NCBI GenBank assembly: GCA_002420105.1
Contig: DIHJ01000038.1
Coordinates: 63,763 to 127,762 of the forward strand
DNA length: 64,000 bases
Source: Nitrospira sp. UBA5699
GTDB taxonomy: Bacteria > Nitrospirota > Nitrospiria > Nitrospirales > Nitrospiraceae
Direction of reading: 5' to 3'
Position numbers and translations under genes: made by a program. The notes beneath the pieces were generated by a model that did no database searches, had not been told where the DNA came from, and worked only from the letters and a program-made list of their open reading frames with translations. Below, piece by piece: positions 7,972 to 16,530 of the stretch (its first letter is position 1; each line of letters opens with the position of its first letter).

Positions 7972-9102
7972 ATGCCACCGAGCTTCATGCGGAGATTCAT
8001 ATGCGCCGCCGTTGCGGGCTGCCTGCTCCTGACCGGCGCGGCTGCCGTGGCCGCGGAGTGGGGGAAGCCGCTGGGACAGGCCTATGACGGCCCCGAGGGC
8101 AGACCCCGTCCCGTGACGCCGCCCCCCGCCGAACTGGGCGCGGATGAACGGGCGACGATGGCCGTATTTGAGAAGGTCGCGCGGTCCGTGGTGTTCATCT
8201 CCAACACCGCCATTCAGCGCGATCCCTGGTCGCTCGACATCATGGAAGTCCCGCAGGGCTCCGGATCCGGGTTCGTCTGGAACAAGCAGGGCCACATCGT
8301 CACGAATTTCCACGTGATCTACGGCGCCAGCTCGATCAAGGTGACGCTGGCCGATCGCTCCGAATACAAGGCGGCCCTGATCGGGGCCGATCCCGATCAC
8401 GACCTGGCGGTGCTGCAGATCCAGGCGTCGGACGAGGCGCTCTCGCCGGTGGCGGTGGGCACGTCGCACGACCTGCGCGTCGGCCAGAAAGTCCTGGCGA
8501 TCGGCAATCCGTTCGGCCTGGACCATACGCTCACGACCGGCGTGGTGAGCGCGCTGGGACGCACGATCAAGTCCCTCTCCAACCGCACCATCGAAGGGGT
8601 GATCCAGACCGATGCGGCGATCAATCCGGGAAACTCGGGCGGGCCCCTGCTCGACGGCACGGGCCGGTTGATCGGCGTGAATACGCAGATCGTCAGCCCG
8701 AGCGGCGCGTTTGCCGGGATCGGTTTCGCCGTGCCGGTGGACACCGTCAACCGGATCGTTCCGGAACTGATCAAGCACGGCAAACTCATTCGCCCGGGGC
8801 TGGGCGTGTCGCTCGTGCCCGACGCGATGGCGAAACGCTGGGGGGTCAAGGGGCTGATCATCGGCAAGGTCTGGCGGGGCGGCGCGGCCGACCGGGCCGG
8901 CTTGAAGGGCGCGCGCGAAACCCGGACCGGCCGCGTCGAGCTCGGCGACGTCATCGTCGCCGTGTCCGGCAAGCCGGTGGCGACGATCGACGACCTGATG
9001 GACGTCATGGAAGGGCACAAGGTCGGCGATCAGGTAAGCGTCGAGGTGCTTCGCGGCAACAAACGCCAGCAGGTTTCCGTGACGCTCCAAGCGGTCAATT
9101 GA
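7972..9102 (+). CDS. HtrA/DegP-type serine protease, periplasmic
   Basis: This is a 376-residue trypsin-like protease with an N-terminal signal peptide (CAAVAGCLLLTGAAAVAAE). The catalytic triad is seen as His in HIVTNFHVIYG, Asp in DPDHDLAVLQI and Ser in NPGNSGGPLL. A single C-terminal PDZ domain spans about residues 270-370 (GLIIGKVWRGGAADRAGL, with the closing strand SVEVLRGNKRQQV). The family degrades or refolds misfolded envelope proteins. One PDZ domain makes it DegS/HhoA-like in layout. The ATG at 7972 has GGGGAA upstream; ATG at 7987 is an alternative. It lies just before the proteasome operon, placing envelope and cytosolic proteolysis genes side by side. Confidence 0.9.
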   Translation: MPPSFMRRFICAAVAGCLLLTGAAAVAAEWGKPLGQAYDGPEGRPRPVTPPPAELGADERATMAVFEKVARSVVFISNTAIQRDPWSLDIMEVPQGSGSGFVWNKQGHIVTNFHVIYGASSIKVTLADRSEYKAALIGADPDHDLAVLQIQASDEALSPVAVGTSHDLRVGQKVLAIGNPFGLDHTLTTGVVSALGRTIKSLSNRTIEGVIQTDAAINPGNSGGPLLDGTGRLIGVNTQIVSPSGAFAGIGFAVPVDTVNRIVPELIKHGKLIRPGLGVSLVPDAMAKRWGVKGLIIGKVWRGGAADRAGLKGARETRTGRVELGDVIVAVSGKPVATIDDLMDVMEGHKVGDQVSVEVLRGNKRQQVSVTLQAVN

Positions 9103-9126
9103 GCGGCGGCAAACCGCGACAGCACT

Positions 9127-9145
9127 ATGGTAGGATCTCTCATCT
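9127..9145 (+). promoter_or_regulatory. Promoter-like block ahead of the proteasome operon
   Basis: ATGGTAGGATCTC followed by TCATCT matches 18 of 19 positions in the block at 50366-50384, where TAGGAT serves as the -10 box of the ilvB promoter. Here TAGGAT (9131-9136) has no convincing -35 box at 17 bases, so its promoter role rests on that similarity and on its position just upstream of the ATPase gene. Confidence 0.4.
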
Positions 9146-9166
9146 GACCGGCTTGGAGGACTACCG

Positions 9167-10900
9167 ATGAGCGATCGCCGCCCCCCCGATTCCCGTGACG
9201 AAACCCCGAGGAACCAGAGCGGCGAAGCCGCGCCGAATACCGGGTCCGACCCTCTCGACCTGATCGAGCAATGCCTCGCGTCCTTCCCGGACGCCGATCC
9301 CCGGCAGAAACTGCTCTACAAGCTGCGCCACGCGATCGTGCTGTCGCAGGCCGCCCATCAACAGCGCGAAGTCGAATTCAGGAAAGTCGGCGAGGTGGTC
9401 GCCAAACTGACGGCGCCGGCGAACCGGATCGGCACGCTGCTCGATCTCCCCGGCGAAGGGCTGGCGCGGATCCTGGTGGGCGGCGCGGAGTATTACGCCA
9501 ACGTGGACCCGCGCGTGCCGGACGCCGATCTCAAGGTCGGGACCCAGATCCTGGTCAATGAAGCCTATGCCGTGATCAGGACGTTGGGGTACGACCGCAA
9601 CGGACCCATCTTGAAGCTGGCCGAAGCGATGCCCGACGGCCGGTTGCGGTTCGAGCAGGAAATGGGCCGACAATCGCTGATTTTACAGAGGTCCACCGAC
9701 CTCGCCGGCGTCGAATTGAAGGCGGGCGACGAGATCCGGATCGATCCGAGTTACCGGATTGCGATCGAGAAGCTCGAAGACCGCAAGGCGAGCCGGCATG
9801 TGCTCGATGAAGTGCCGAAGGTGACCTGGGAGCAGATCGGCGGCCAGCGCGCCGCGATCGCCGCGATCCGCAAGGCCATCGAGTACCCCCTGCTCCATGC
9901 CAAGACGTTCGAGCAGTTCAAATTTTCACAGCCCAAGGGATTTCTGCTCTACGGTCCCCCGGGGTGCGGGAAGACGCTGATCGGTCAGGCCGCGGCCGGC
10001 AGTCTCTCCAGGCTCGTGAGCGAGTCGAAGCCGGAGGAGGAGAACCGGCGTCCCCCGGTGACGGGCGGGGCGTTTCTTCATATCAAGGGGCCCGAGATCC
10101 TCAACATGTGGCTGGGCGAGTCCGAGCGCATGGTCCGCGAGCTGTTCGCGCAGGCCCGGGCCCGTCGCAGGGAAGGGGCGCTGCCGTTCATTTTCATCGA
10201 TGAGGCGGAATCGATTCTGGGCACCCGGCGCGCGATGCGATCGTTCAATATTTCCAACACGCTCGTGCCCATGTTCTGCAGCGAAATGGACGGGATCGAA
10301 TCCCTGCAGGACGTGGTGATCATCCTGGCGTCGAACCGGCCCGATCTCATCGATCCGGCCGTGCTGCGCCCGGGCCGGATCGACCGCAAGATCAAGGTGA
10401 CACGCCCCAACCGCGAAGCCTCGGCCGAAATCCTGAGGGTCTATCTGAACGAGGATCTGCCGCTGGATCCGGCGGTGGTCGCCGAACGCGGAGGAGAGAA
10501 CGCGACGGCGTTTCGCTCTCTCATCGAGGACGTGATCGAGGCGATCTTCAGGCGGGCCGAGGAGAACCGGCTGCTCGCGGTCAGGCTGCGCAGCGGTCAG
10601 AGCAAGGTGCTCTACCGCGGGGACCTGGTCAGCGGCGCGATCCTGTCTTCGATCGTCCAGCGGGCGAAGGAAAAGGCGATCGACCGGACGATTCAGGCGG
10701 GGAAGCCGGCCGGGCTGCTGGCGCAGGATCTGTTGGATGCGGTCGCGGAGGAGTTCCGCGAAGGGGAGATGCTGCCTCCCGACGATGCGGCGGAAGAATG
10801 GCTGAAGCTGCTCGACCACCATCCGGAACAGGTCGTCGGGGTCTCCTCGTTCCGTCAGGGACGACAGGCGGAAGAGCGGTTGGTGAATCAAATCATTTGA
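9167..10900 (+). CDS. arc: Proteasome-associated AAA+ ATPase (ARC/Mpa)
   Basis: This 577-residue unfoldase recognises Pup/UBact-tagged proteins and threads them into the 20S core. A charged N-terminal tail is followed by a short coiled coil (about 45-75), tandem OB-fold regions (about 75-200) and one AAA+ module. Walker A is GPPGCGKT at residues 263-270 and Walker B is FIFIDEAES; the sensor/arginine-finger region reads LRPGRIDRKIKV. The C-terminus is EERLVNQII and lacks the penultimate tyrosine (HbYX-like, GQYL in Mycobacterium) that docks the ATPase on the proteasome. It leads the operon ATPase-dop-pup-prcB-prcA-pafA. The symbol mpa would serve equally. Confidence 0.92.
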   Translation: MSDRRPPDSRDETPRNQSGEAAPNTGSDPLDLIEQCLASFPDADPRQKLLYKLRHAIVLSQAAHQQREVEFRKVGEVVAKLTAPANRIGTLLDLPGEGLARILVGGAEYYANVDPRVPDADLKVGTQILVNEAYAVIRTLGYDRNGPILKLAEAMPDGRLRFEQEMGRQSLILQRSTDLAGVELKAGDEIRIDPSYRIAIEKLEDRKASRHVLDEVPKVTWEQIGGQRAAIAAIRKAIEYPLLHAKTFEQFKFSQPKGFLLYGPPGCGKTLIGQAAAGSLSRLVSESKPEEENRRPPVTGGAFLHIKGPEILNMWLGESERMVRELFAQARARRREGALPFIFIDEAESILGTRRAMRSFNISNTLVPMFCSEMDGIESLQDVVIILASNRPDLIDPAVLRPGRIDRKIKVTRPNREASAEILRVYLNEDLPLDPAVVAERGGENATAFRSLIEDVIEAIFRRAEENRLLAVRLRSGQSKVLYRGDLVSGAILSSIVQRAKEKAIDRTIQAGKPAGLLAQDLLDAVAEEFREGEMLPPDDAAEEWLKLLDHHPEQVVGVSSFRQGRQAEERLVNQII

Positions 10901-10908
10901 AAGGGCTG

Positions 10909-10993
10909 GAGGCACGAGGCGCGCGGCAAGGGGGGGCAACCAACTCCGCGGAAGGGTTCTCCCTCTAGCCACTGACCTCTCGCCTCTTGCCTC
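10909..10993 (+). repeat. Intergenic hairpin repeat, copy A
   Basis: Arms GAGGCACGAGGCG (10909-10921) and CGCCTCTTGCCTC (10981-10993) pair with one mismatch across an 85-base element. The right arm carries CCTCTTGCC, the word common to five spacers in this window. It ends one base before the dop start codon, where no Shine-Dalgarno sequence is visible. Confidence 0.6.
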
Positions 10994-10994
10994 A

Positions 10995-12527
10995 GTGAAT
11001 ATGCGTTTGTTTGGCATTGAAACCGAGTACGGGATCACGCGCGACGATCTGGAGGAGGTCGATCCGGTCGTCGAGTCCATGGAACTGGTGCGCGCCCACC
11101 TGACGGCTTCCTTCGAGCGCCGCTGGGACTACGGCGGCGAGGATCCCCATGAGGATGCCCGCGGGTTCCGCGTGTCGGGCCTGGCGCAGGACAAGGAGGA
11201 AGACGAGTTTGCGAAGGCCGATGCCCATCGCCCGTTTTCATTCCATGAGATGAAGAGCGATCTGGTGCTGCCCAACGGCGCGCGGTTCTATAACGACCAC
11301 ACCCATCCCGAGTACTCGACGCCGGAGTGCCGCACGCTGAAAGAGCTGCTGGCGCAGGACCGGGCGGGAGAACGGATCGTGCAGCGGGCGGCCGACCGTC
11401 GCAACCGGAGTCTCGGCGGCGCGCACGTGCAGCTCTACAAGAACAACACCGATTTCCACGGGCATAGCTACGGATGCCACGACAACTATCTCGTGTCGCG
11501 CTCGATTCCGTTTCCTCGACTGGTTGCGGGGCTGCTGCCGTTTCTCGTGAGCCGGCAGGTGATTGCCGGTGCCGGAAAAGTCGGCGTCGAAGCGCAGGAG
11601 TCGGGGTTCGTTCCCGGAGCCTATCAGCTCTCCCAGCGGGCCGATTTCATGGAAACGGAGTTGAGCGTCGATACGATGCACAACCGGCCGATCCTCAACA
11701 CCAGGGACGAGCCGCACGCGGACCGCGGGAAATACCGCCGGCTGCACCTGATCGTGGGCGACGCCAACATGTGCGAATACGCGACGGCTCTGAAGGTCGG
11801 GACGACGATGCTGGTCCTCGACCTGATCGAGCGCGGGGCCGCTCCTTCCCTGGAATTGGATCAGCCGGTGGCGGCCGTGAAGCAACTGTCCCGCGACGCG
11901 GACCTCAAGGCCACGGTGCGGCAGAAGAACGGCCGCATGTTGTCGGGATTGGAGATTCAGGAGCAGTACTATGACGCAGCCCGGCGGATGCTGGCCGGAA
12001 CCGATCCGGAGTCCGACTGGGTGTTGCGGGAATGGGGCGAAACGTTGCGATGGCTGGCGCGGGATCGCAGCCGGCTTGTCGGGAAGCTCGATTGGGTGAC
12101 GAAACAGTGGCTGCTCGAAACGTTCGTCCGCGAGGAACGTTTGGGCTGGGACGATCCCTGGCTGGCCAGTTTGGACCTGGAGTATCACAACGTCGATGCG
12201 GCGCGCGGGCTCCATCGCGGGCTGGAGGCGGAGGGTAGGGCCTGGCGTATGACGACGGAGGCCGATGTCGAGCGGGCTCTGTCCGCCGGTCCGGGCGATA
12301 CGCGGGGAGGGCTTCGCGGTCTCTGCGTGCGGAGATTTTCAGACCAGATCGTCGGGATGCAATGGGAACGGATTCAGTTTGCCGGGGGGGTGCTGCGGAA
12401 AGCGCTGGAGATGGGCGATCTCTTCGATCCCGACGAGGTGAAGGTCTGTACGGGCATCTTCGAAGCCGCCGCGTCGCCGGCCGAGGCCCTGGCCGCCTGG
12501 ACACAACGAAAGGATTCACGATCATGA
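10995..12527 (+). CDS. dop: Depupylase/deamidase Dop
   Basis: This 510-residue member of the Pup ligase/depupylase family removes Pup/UBact from substrates, and deamidates it where it ends in Gln. The ATP/Mg site appears as FGIETEYG near the start and NNTDFHGHSYGCHDNYL in the middle, with NTRDEPHAD further on. It is Dop rather than PafA because of the Dop-loop region after the first strand, with RWDYGGEDPHEDARGF matching the RWDY...DARGF pattern of actinobacterial Dop; it also keeps YNDHTHPEYSTPEC. GTG at 10995 is used here; ATG at 11001 is an alternative, and neither has a clear ribosome site. The stop overlaps the pup start (ATGA). Confidence 0.92.
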   Translation: MNMRLFGIETEYGITRDDLEEVDPVVESMELVRAHLTASFERRWDYGGEDPHEDARGFRVSGLAQDKEEDEFAKADAHRPFSFHEMKSDLVLPNGARFYNDHTHPEYSTPECRTLKELLAQDRAGERIVQRAADRRNRSLGGAHVQLYKNNTDFHGHSYGCHDNYLVSRSIPFPRLVAGLLPFLVSRQVIAGAGKVGVEAQESGFVPGAYQLSQRADFMETELSVDTMHNRPILNTRDEPHADRGKYRRLHLIVGDANMCEYATALKVGTTMLVLDLIERGAAPSLELDQPVAAVKQLSRDADLKATVRQKNGRMLSGLEIQEQYYDAARRMLAGTDPESDWVLREWGETLRWLARDRSRLVGKLDWVTKQWLLETFVREERLGWDDPWLASLDLEYHNVDAARGLHRGLEAEGRAWRMTTEADVERALSAGPGDTRGGLRGLCVRRFSDQIVGMQWERIQFAGGVLRKALEMGDLFDPDEVKVCTGIFEAAASPAEALAAWTQRKDSRS

Positions 12528-12718
12528 TCTACCGTACGAGTCCGGAACGTCGCGAAGGGCCGGTGAATCCGATGCCGAAGTCTCCGAGCCCGTCGGAAGA
12601 AGGAAGCGGTCCGCGCCGGCCCGAGCCCGGCTCGCCGGAGAAGGACAGTCTGTTGAAGCGGATGCGGAAGGTCGATCCCAAACAGGCCGAACGGTACCGG
12701 CAAAGAACGGGCGAATAG
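12524..12718 (+). CDS. pup: UBact / prokaryotic ubiquitin-like protein Pup
   Basis: This is a 64-residue protein modifier, strongly hydrophilic and rich in Pro, Arg, Glu and Ser, with no hydrophobic core and predicted to be disordered. The C-terminal third (LLKRMRKVDPKQAERYRQ) is the helix expected to bind the ATPase coiled coil. The protein ends RTGE, not GGQ or GGE as in classical Pup, which matches the UBact type described for Nitrospirae and several other Gram-negative phyla. The terminal Glu would be ligated directly to substrate lysines by PafA without prior deamidation. AAAGGA precedes the ATG, which overlaps the dop stop codon. Confidence 0.92.
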   Translation: MIYRTSPERREGPVNPMPKSPSPSEEGSGPRRPEPGSPEKDSLLKRMRKVDPKQAERYRQRTGE

Positions 12719-12720
12719 GC

Positions 12721-12790
12721 GCGAGGCCATGGGCAAGAGGCGAGGTGGGAGAGGCAGGCGAGGGTTCCTCTTGCCCCTTTCCTCGTGCCG
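12721..12790 (+). repeat. Intergenic hairpin repeat, copy B
   Basis: Arms GGGCAAGAGG (12731-12740) and CCTCTTGCCC (12767-12776) are perfect complements, with outer pairing of CGAGG (12722-12726) to CCTCG (12781-12785). It fills the pup-prcB spacer and ends 18 bases before the prcB start codon. An in-frame upstream extension of prcB would run through it and is not accepted. Confidence 0.6.
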
Positions 12791-12807
12791 CTAGCCTGGA
12801 GGTTTAC

Positions 12808-13581
12808 ATGGGCATGCAAGGGGATTTTTTTCAGCTGCTGAAGGAGCAGGGTTATCAGTTCGGCGCGCCGGCGACGGCCGGATCGGATCTCGAGATGCCG
12901 AACGCCACGACGATTCTGGCGTTCAAGTATCGGGACGGGGTTCTGGTGGCGGGAGACCGTCGCGCGACCGCCGGCAATATGGTCATGTACGACCGCACCG
13001 ACAAGGTGCTCGAGATCGACCGCCACAGCGTGATGGCCATCGCGGGCGTGCCGGCGACGGCCTACGAGATGGTGCGGGTGCTGGAACATTCGTTCAAGTA
13101 CTATCGGCGGACCCAGCTTCAAGAATTGAGTTTCGAGGGCAAGCTCCGGGCGGTGTCGAAGCTGTTGAAGGAAAACGTGGCGGCGGCCCTGGCGGGAACG
13201 GGAGCGGTCGCGCCCATCTTCGCCGGATACGATTTCGAGCAGGAGTCGGCCAAGATTTATTTCTACGACATTCTCGGCGCGGAGTTCGAAGGGGTCGAGT
13301 ACGCCGTGTCGGGATCCGGCTCCCCGACGATCCGGGGAATCCTGCACTATCTCAATACGTGGGGCGAACAGCCGTTGAGCGCACTGTCCGAAGAGCAATC
13401 GACGGTGCAGGCCCTGCGGCTGCTGACGAGCGCGGCGGAGTTCGACAGCGCGACCGGCGGCGTCAATCGCGAAGCCAACCTCTATCCCGTGATCAAGTTC
13501 ATTACGGCGGGCGGAGTCCGCACCATGCCGGACGCGCAGCTGAAACCGCTGTTCGAAGCAAAGGTCGTGCGCCATGTATGA
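12808..13581 (+). CDS. prcB: 20S proteasome beta subunit PrcB
   Basis: This is the 257-residue catalytic subunit. A propeptide of about 33 residues is followed by Thr34, which would become the N-terminal nucleophile after autocleavage (TTILAFKYRDGVLVAGDRR); Asp50 and Lys/Arg positions of the active site follow in the expected pattern. The residue before the cleavage site is Ala (PNA/TT), where actinobacterial PrcB and most other beta subunits have Gly. The ATG at 12808 has TGGAGG at good spacing. The prcA start codon lies inside the last codons of this gene, so the two subunits are translationally coupled for 1:1 assembly. Confidence 0.93.
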   Translation: MGMQGDFFQLLKEQGYQFGAPATAGSDLEMPNATTILAFKYRDGVLVAGDRRATAGNMVMYDRTDKVLEIDRHSVMAIAGVPATAYEMVRVLEHSFKYYRRTQLQELSFEGKLRAVSKLLKENVAAALAGTGAVAPIFAGYDFEQESAKIYFYDILGAEFEGVEYAVSGSGSPTIRGILHYLNTWGEQPLSALSEEQSTVQALRLLTSAAEFDSATGGVNREANLYPVIKFITAGGVRTMPDAQLKPLFEAKVVRHV

Positions 13582-14389
13582 AGAACCGTACCGCTGGGTC
13601 GAAGCCGTCGGCAACCGCCGCCAATATCTCGACGAACAATTCAAGCAGGGCAGCCCGGTCGTGGCGCTGGCCTACGAGCAAGGCATCGTGCTGCTGACGG
13701 TGAGCAAAGGAACGCCGAAGCTCTACGAGATCTATGACCGCCTGGCTCTCGGAGGGATGGGCCATCCGGCTGATCTGGAAAAGCTGCGCTTCAGTCTGTT
13801 GGAAATGGCCCATGTGGAAGGCTTCAACCGCTCGCCCTCGGATGTCACCGGGAGCCGTATGGTGAAATACGGGATCGCGCCGGTGATCAAGCAGGCGTTC
13901 GAGGAGGTCTTCAAGGCGCCGTTCATCGTCAAGATCCTGCTGGCCGAGCTGGGCCCGAAAGCCGGCAGGGACGCGTTCCTCGTCATCAACTATGACGGGA
14001 CCTTCGAGGAAGGCAGCGGCTGCGCCGTGGTCGCGGCGACGCGCCAGGTGGAGCAGGAGATGGCGACCTATCTGCGCGGGCAGTCTTCGATCCCCCTGCC
14101 GCTCGACCGGGCGGTCGGGGCGGCGCTCCGCGCCTGGGCCCTGGGCGATCGGGCTCAACGCCGCGCCGCCGAAGAAACGGGCGGGGGCGAGGAGACCAAG
14201 GCAGGAACACAGTCCGGCGCAGCCGATGCCGCAACTCTGGATGCGCATTTCAGGCATGCGGCGGCGGAGAAGTCGGTCGAGTGCGCGGTCCTGGATCGAA
14301 CTCAGCCTGGTTCATCGAAATACAGGACGTTGACCGTCGAGGAGCTGGGCCGACTGCTTCCCCCGGACGTCAACCTGTCTCTCGAATAA
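13574..14389 (+). CDS. prcA: 20S proteasome alpha subunit PrcA
   Basis: This 271-residue subunit forms the outer, gating rings of the 20S core and is not catalytic. The Ntn fold is recognisable (VVALAYEQGIVLLTVSKGTP, LYEIYDRLALGGMGHPADLE) without an N-terminal processed Thr. The C-terminal tail of about 60 residues is Glu/Ala-rich and extends past the folded domain. The start overlaps prcB by 8 bases and the stop is 4 bases before pafA, so the genes form one transcript. Confidence 0.9.
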   Translation: MYEEPYRWVEAVGNRRQYLDEQFKQGSPVVALAYEQGIVLLTVSKGTPKLYEIYDRLALGGMGHPADLEKLRFSLLEMAHVEGFNRSPSDVTGSRMVKYGIAPVIKQAFEEVFKAPFIVKILLAELGPKAGRDAFLVINYDGTFEEGSGCAVVAATRQVEQEMATYLRGQSSIPLPLDRAVGAALRAWALGDRAQRRAAEETGGGEETKAGTQSGAADAATLDAHFRHAAAEKSVECAVLDRTQPGSSKYRTLTVEELGRLLPPDVNLSLE

Positions 14390-14393
14390 CGCC

Positions 14394-15878
14394 ATGCTCA
14401 ATCGCATCTTCGGGCTGGAAACGGAGTACGGGCTGCTGGTCCATCAGGACCGGCCCGACCATTCCCCCACCTGGTTCGCCCACAAGATCCGCGATCATCT
14501 GTTCCAGGTCCGCCGGCGGGGCGTGCTGGACCTGCACCATCGCGGGCACGACGAGCCGCCGGGGAACGGGGGGTTCCTGACCAATGCGGGCCGTATCTAT
14601 CTCGATATGGGCCATCTCGAATACGCGTCGCCGGAATGCCACTCGTTGACCGACGCCGTGGCGACCGATCGGGCGGGAGACGCCATTTTGCAGCAGGCGA
14701 TCGAGGAGGCGGGCCTGGCCGATCACGTCTCGTTGATCAAGAACAACGTCGATCATGAGACCGACGCGACGTTCGGTTCTCATGAAAACTATCTGGTCTC
14801 CCGCCGGTTCCCGTTCACGCGCCGGGGCCTCGGCCCGCTCGTGACCTTCCTGGTGACGAGACAGATCTTTACCGGCTCCGGCCGGGTCGGCGCCGCCAGA
14901 CCTCAGGACGCCTGGATCCAGATGGATCGGCTGATCGTGCCCCGGGCGGCGACGGGCCAGGGACCGGGCGGTCCGCACCTGCCGTTCCAAATTTCCCAGC
15001 GGGCCGATCACATCGTGAACGATTTTTTCGAGTGGGTGCAGCAGAACCGGGCGATCGTGAACACCAGAGACGAGCCGCTGGCCGATCCGAATCAGTACCG
15101 CCGGATCCATCTGTTGCTGGGCGATTCCAACATGGCGGAGTATGCCACGGCGCTGAAGCTCGGAACGACCGGGTTGGTGTTGCAGCTGATCGAAGACGGA
15201 ACGGCTCCGCGGGATCTCGACATCGTCGAACCGGTCGAGGCCCTGCAGGACATTTCCCAGGACCAGGATCGCCGGTGGCTGGTGCAACTGCACTCCGGGA
15301 AGACGATTTCCGCGATCGACATCCAGGAGCAGTTTCTCGAAGCGGCCGAACGCCGGTACCGGGGGCAGGATGAAGAAACGGACTGGGTGCTGCAGCAATG
15401 GCGCTCCGTGCTGCAGGATCTCCGCGGCGACTATGAGCGGCTCGTCGGGCGCGTGGACTGGGCGTCGAAGCTCTGGTTGCTGGAGTCGTTCCGCGAGGCG
15501 GAAAAGCTGGATTGGTCCGATCCGATGCTCAAGAGCCTCGACCTGGAATACCACAATCTGCATCCGGGCAAGGGGCTCTATTACGGATTGATGGAGGAGG
15601 GCCGGGTTCCGCGCCTGATCACCGACAAAGCCATCGCCCTGGCCACCGAGCATCCGCCGCGCAATACCCGGGCATTCGGGCGGGGAGAACTTGTCCGTCA
15701 TCTCCTGGCCTGCGGGTCGCCTCCGGAGGCGGAGCATTCGAAGCCGGACGAGCGCTACTTTCCTTCCTACGTCATCAACTGGTCGATCTTTCAACTGCGC
15801 GGACAGGCGCCGTTTCCCATGCCGGATCCTTTCCGGACATATGTGCAAGAGGTTCGCGACCATCTGTCGCTCGCCTGA
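14394..15878 (+). CDS. pafA: Pup/UBact ligase PafA
   Basis: This 494-residue ligase phosphorylates the C-terminal Glu of the modifier and couples it to substrate lysines. The family motifs are present: FGLETEYG, YLDMGHLEYASPEC with the catalytic Asp, NNVDHETDATFGSHENYL, and NTRDEPLADPNQYRRIH. Unlike the Dop paralogue it lacks the RWDY...DARGF Dop-loop. It instead has an insert of about 55 residues with HH and DEPPGNGG between the first strand and the catalytic Asp. The C-terminal domain that contacts the modifier is present (DYERLVGRVDWASKLWLLES). This is the last gene of the operon. Confidence 0.92.
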   Translation: MLNRIFGLETEYGLLVHQDRPDHSPTWFAHKIRDHLFQVRRRGVLDLHHRGHDEPPGNGGFLTNAGRIYLDMGHLEYASPECHSLTDAVATDRAGDAILQQAIEEAGLADHVSLIKNNVDHETDATFGSHENYLVSRRFPFTRRGLGPLVTFLVTRQIFTGSGRVGAARPQDAWIQMDRLIVPRAATGQGPGGPHLPFQISQRADHIVNDFFEWVQQNRAIVNTRDEPLADPNQYRRIHLLLGDSNMAEYATALKLGTTGLVLQLIEDGTAPRDLDIVEPVEALQDISQDQDRRWLVQLHSGKTISAIDIQEQFLEAAERRYRGQDEETDWVLQQWRSVLQDLRGDYERLVGRVDWASKLWLLESFREAEKLDWSDPMLKSLDLEYHNLHPGKGLYYGLMEEGRVPRLITDKAIALATEHPPRNTRAFGRGELVRHLLACGSPPEAEHSKPDERYFPSYVINWSIFQLRGQAPFPMPDPFRTYVQEVRDHLSLA

Positions 15879-16016
15879 TCCGGCCGTGCAATTCTCCGGA
15901 TTCCTCTCCGGATTCGCTTCTCCAACTCGTTGATTAAAGGCCTGAAAAGATGAAAATGCTATGCTTTTCCATGGCTCAGCCGGAGTGCGAACGATCAGGG
16001 CTGAAGGGAGGTTCCT

Positions 16017-16478
16017 ATGAAGGCGCGTCAATGGATGATGCAATACGGAGTGGCCGTGATCCTGGCTGCGTGCTTTGCCGCGGCGTTGGGACACCTGCCG
16101 CTGTTCCGCGGCACGACCGTCGGCAAGCTGCACGCGTCCGATCTGGTTCAATTTCTCGGATACGGCGGCGCCATGGTCGTCGCCTGGTTCGGCGCCCGCG
16201 AGTTGGCGGCCGAACCGCCGGAAGACTGGAAGTGGTTGATGCCCTACCGGGCGCTGGTGCTTCCGGTCGTGACGCTGCTGATGACGGCTCTGGCCTATGG
16301 CGTGCTGCTCTACGTCTGCGAACCGTTCCTCGGCAAGGCGGGGAAGGGGGTGTACAACTGGATCTTCGTCATCGGCATCGTGAGCGCCAGCGTGTGGCTC
16401 ATCCTCACCTGGGTGCAGAAATGCGCGCCTCACGCCGCGGTTGCGGGTTCGCGCCGAGTGAAAAAGCAAGCGGCCTAG
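16017..16478 (+). CDS. Small integral membrane protein, unknown function
   Basis: This is a 153-residue protein with four predicted membrane helices (about residues 8-25, 42-58, 76-99 and 115-134) and a short basic C-terminal tail (SRRVKKQAA). AAGGGAGG precedes the ATG at good spacing. No family is recognised. It stands alone downstream of the proteasome operon, 138 bases after pafA, and faces the YheT-like gene. The spacer 15879-16016 shows no gene and no clear promoter. Confidence 0.6.
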   Translation: MKARQWMMQYGVAVILAACFAAALGHLPLFRGTTVGKLHASDLVQFLGYGGAMVVAWFGARELAAEPPEDWKWLMPYRALVLPVVTLLMTALAYGVLLYVCEPFLGKAGKGVYNWIFVIGIVSASVWLILTWVQKCAPHAAVAGSRRVKKQAA

Positions 16479-16494
16479 ACCGGTTCTGCCCGCC

Positions 16495-16526
16495 GGCTGC
16501 CTCGCGCTGCGGGGCAGCCCCCTTTT
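16495..16526 (+). terminator. Intrinsic terminator between convergent genes
   Basis: The stem GGCTGCC (16495-16501) / GGCAGCC (16513-16519) is followed by CCCTTTT. It sits between the small membrane protein gene and the convergent YheT-like gene. Confidence 0.6.
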
Positions 16527-16530
16527 CCCG

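Noticed and set aside
12745..12807. N-terminal extension of PrcB upstream of 12808
   Set aside because: It would translate hairpin repeat B. The ATG at 12808 has a good ribosome site and gives a normal-length propeptide.
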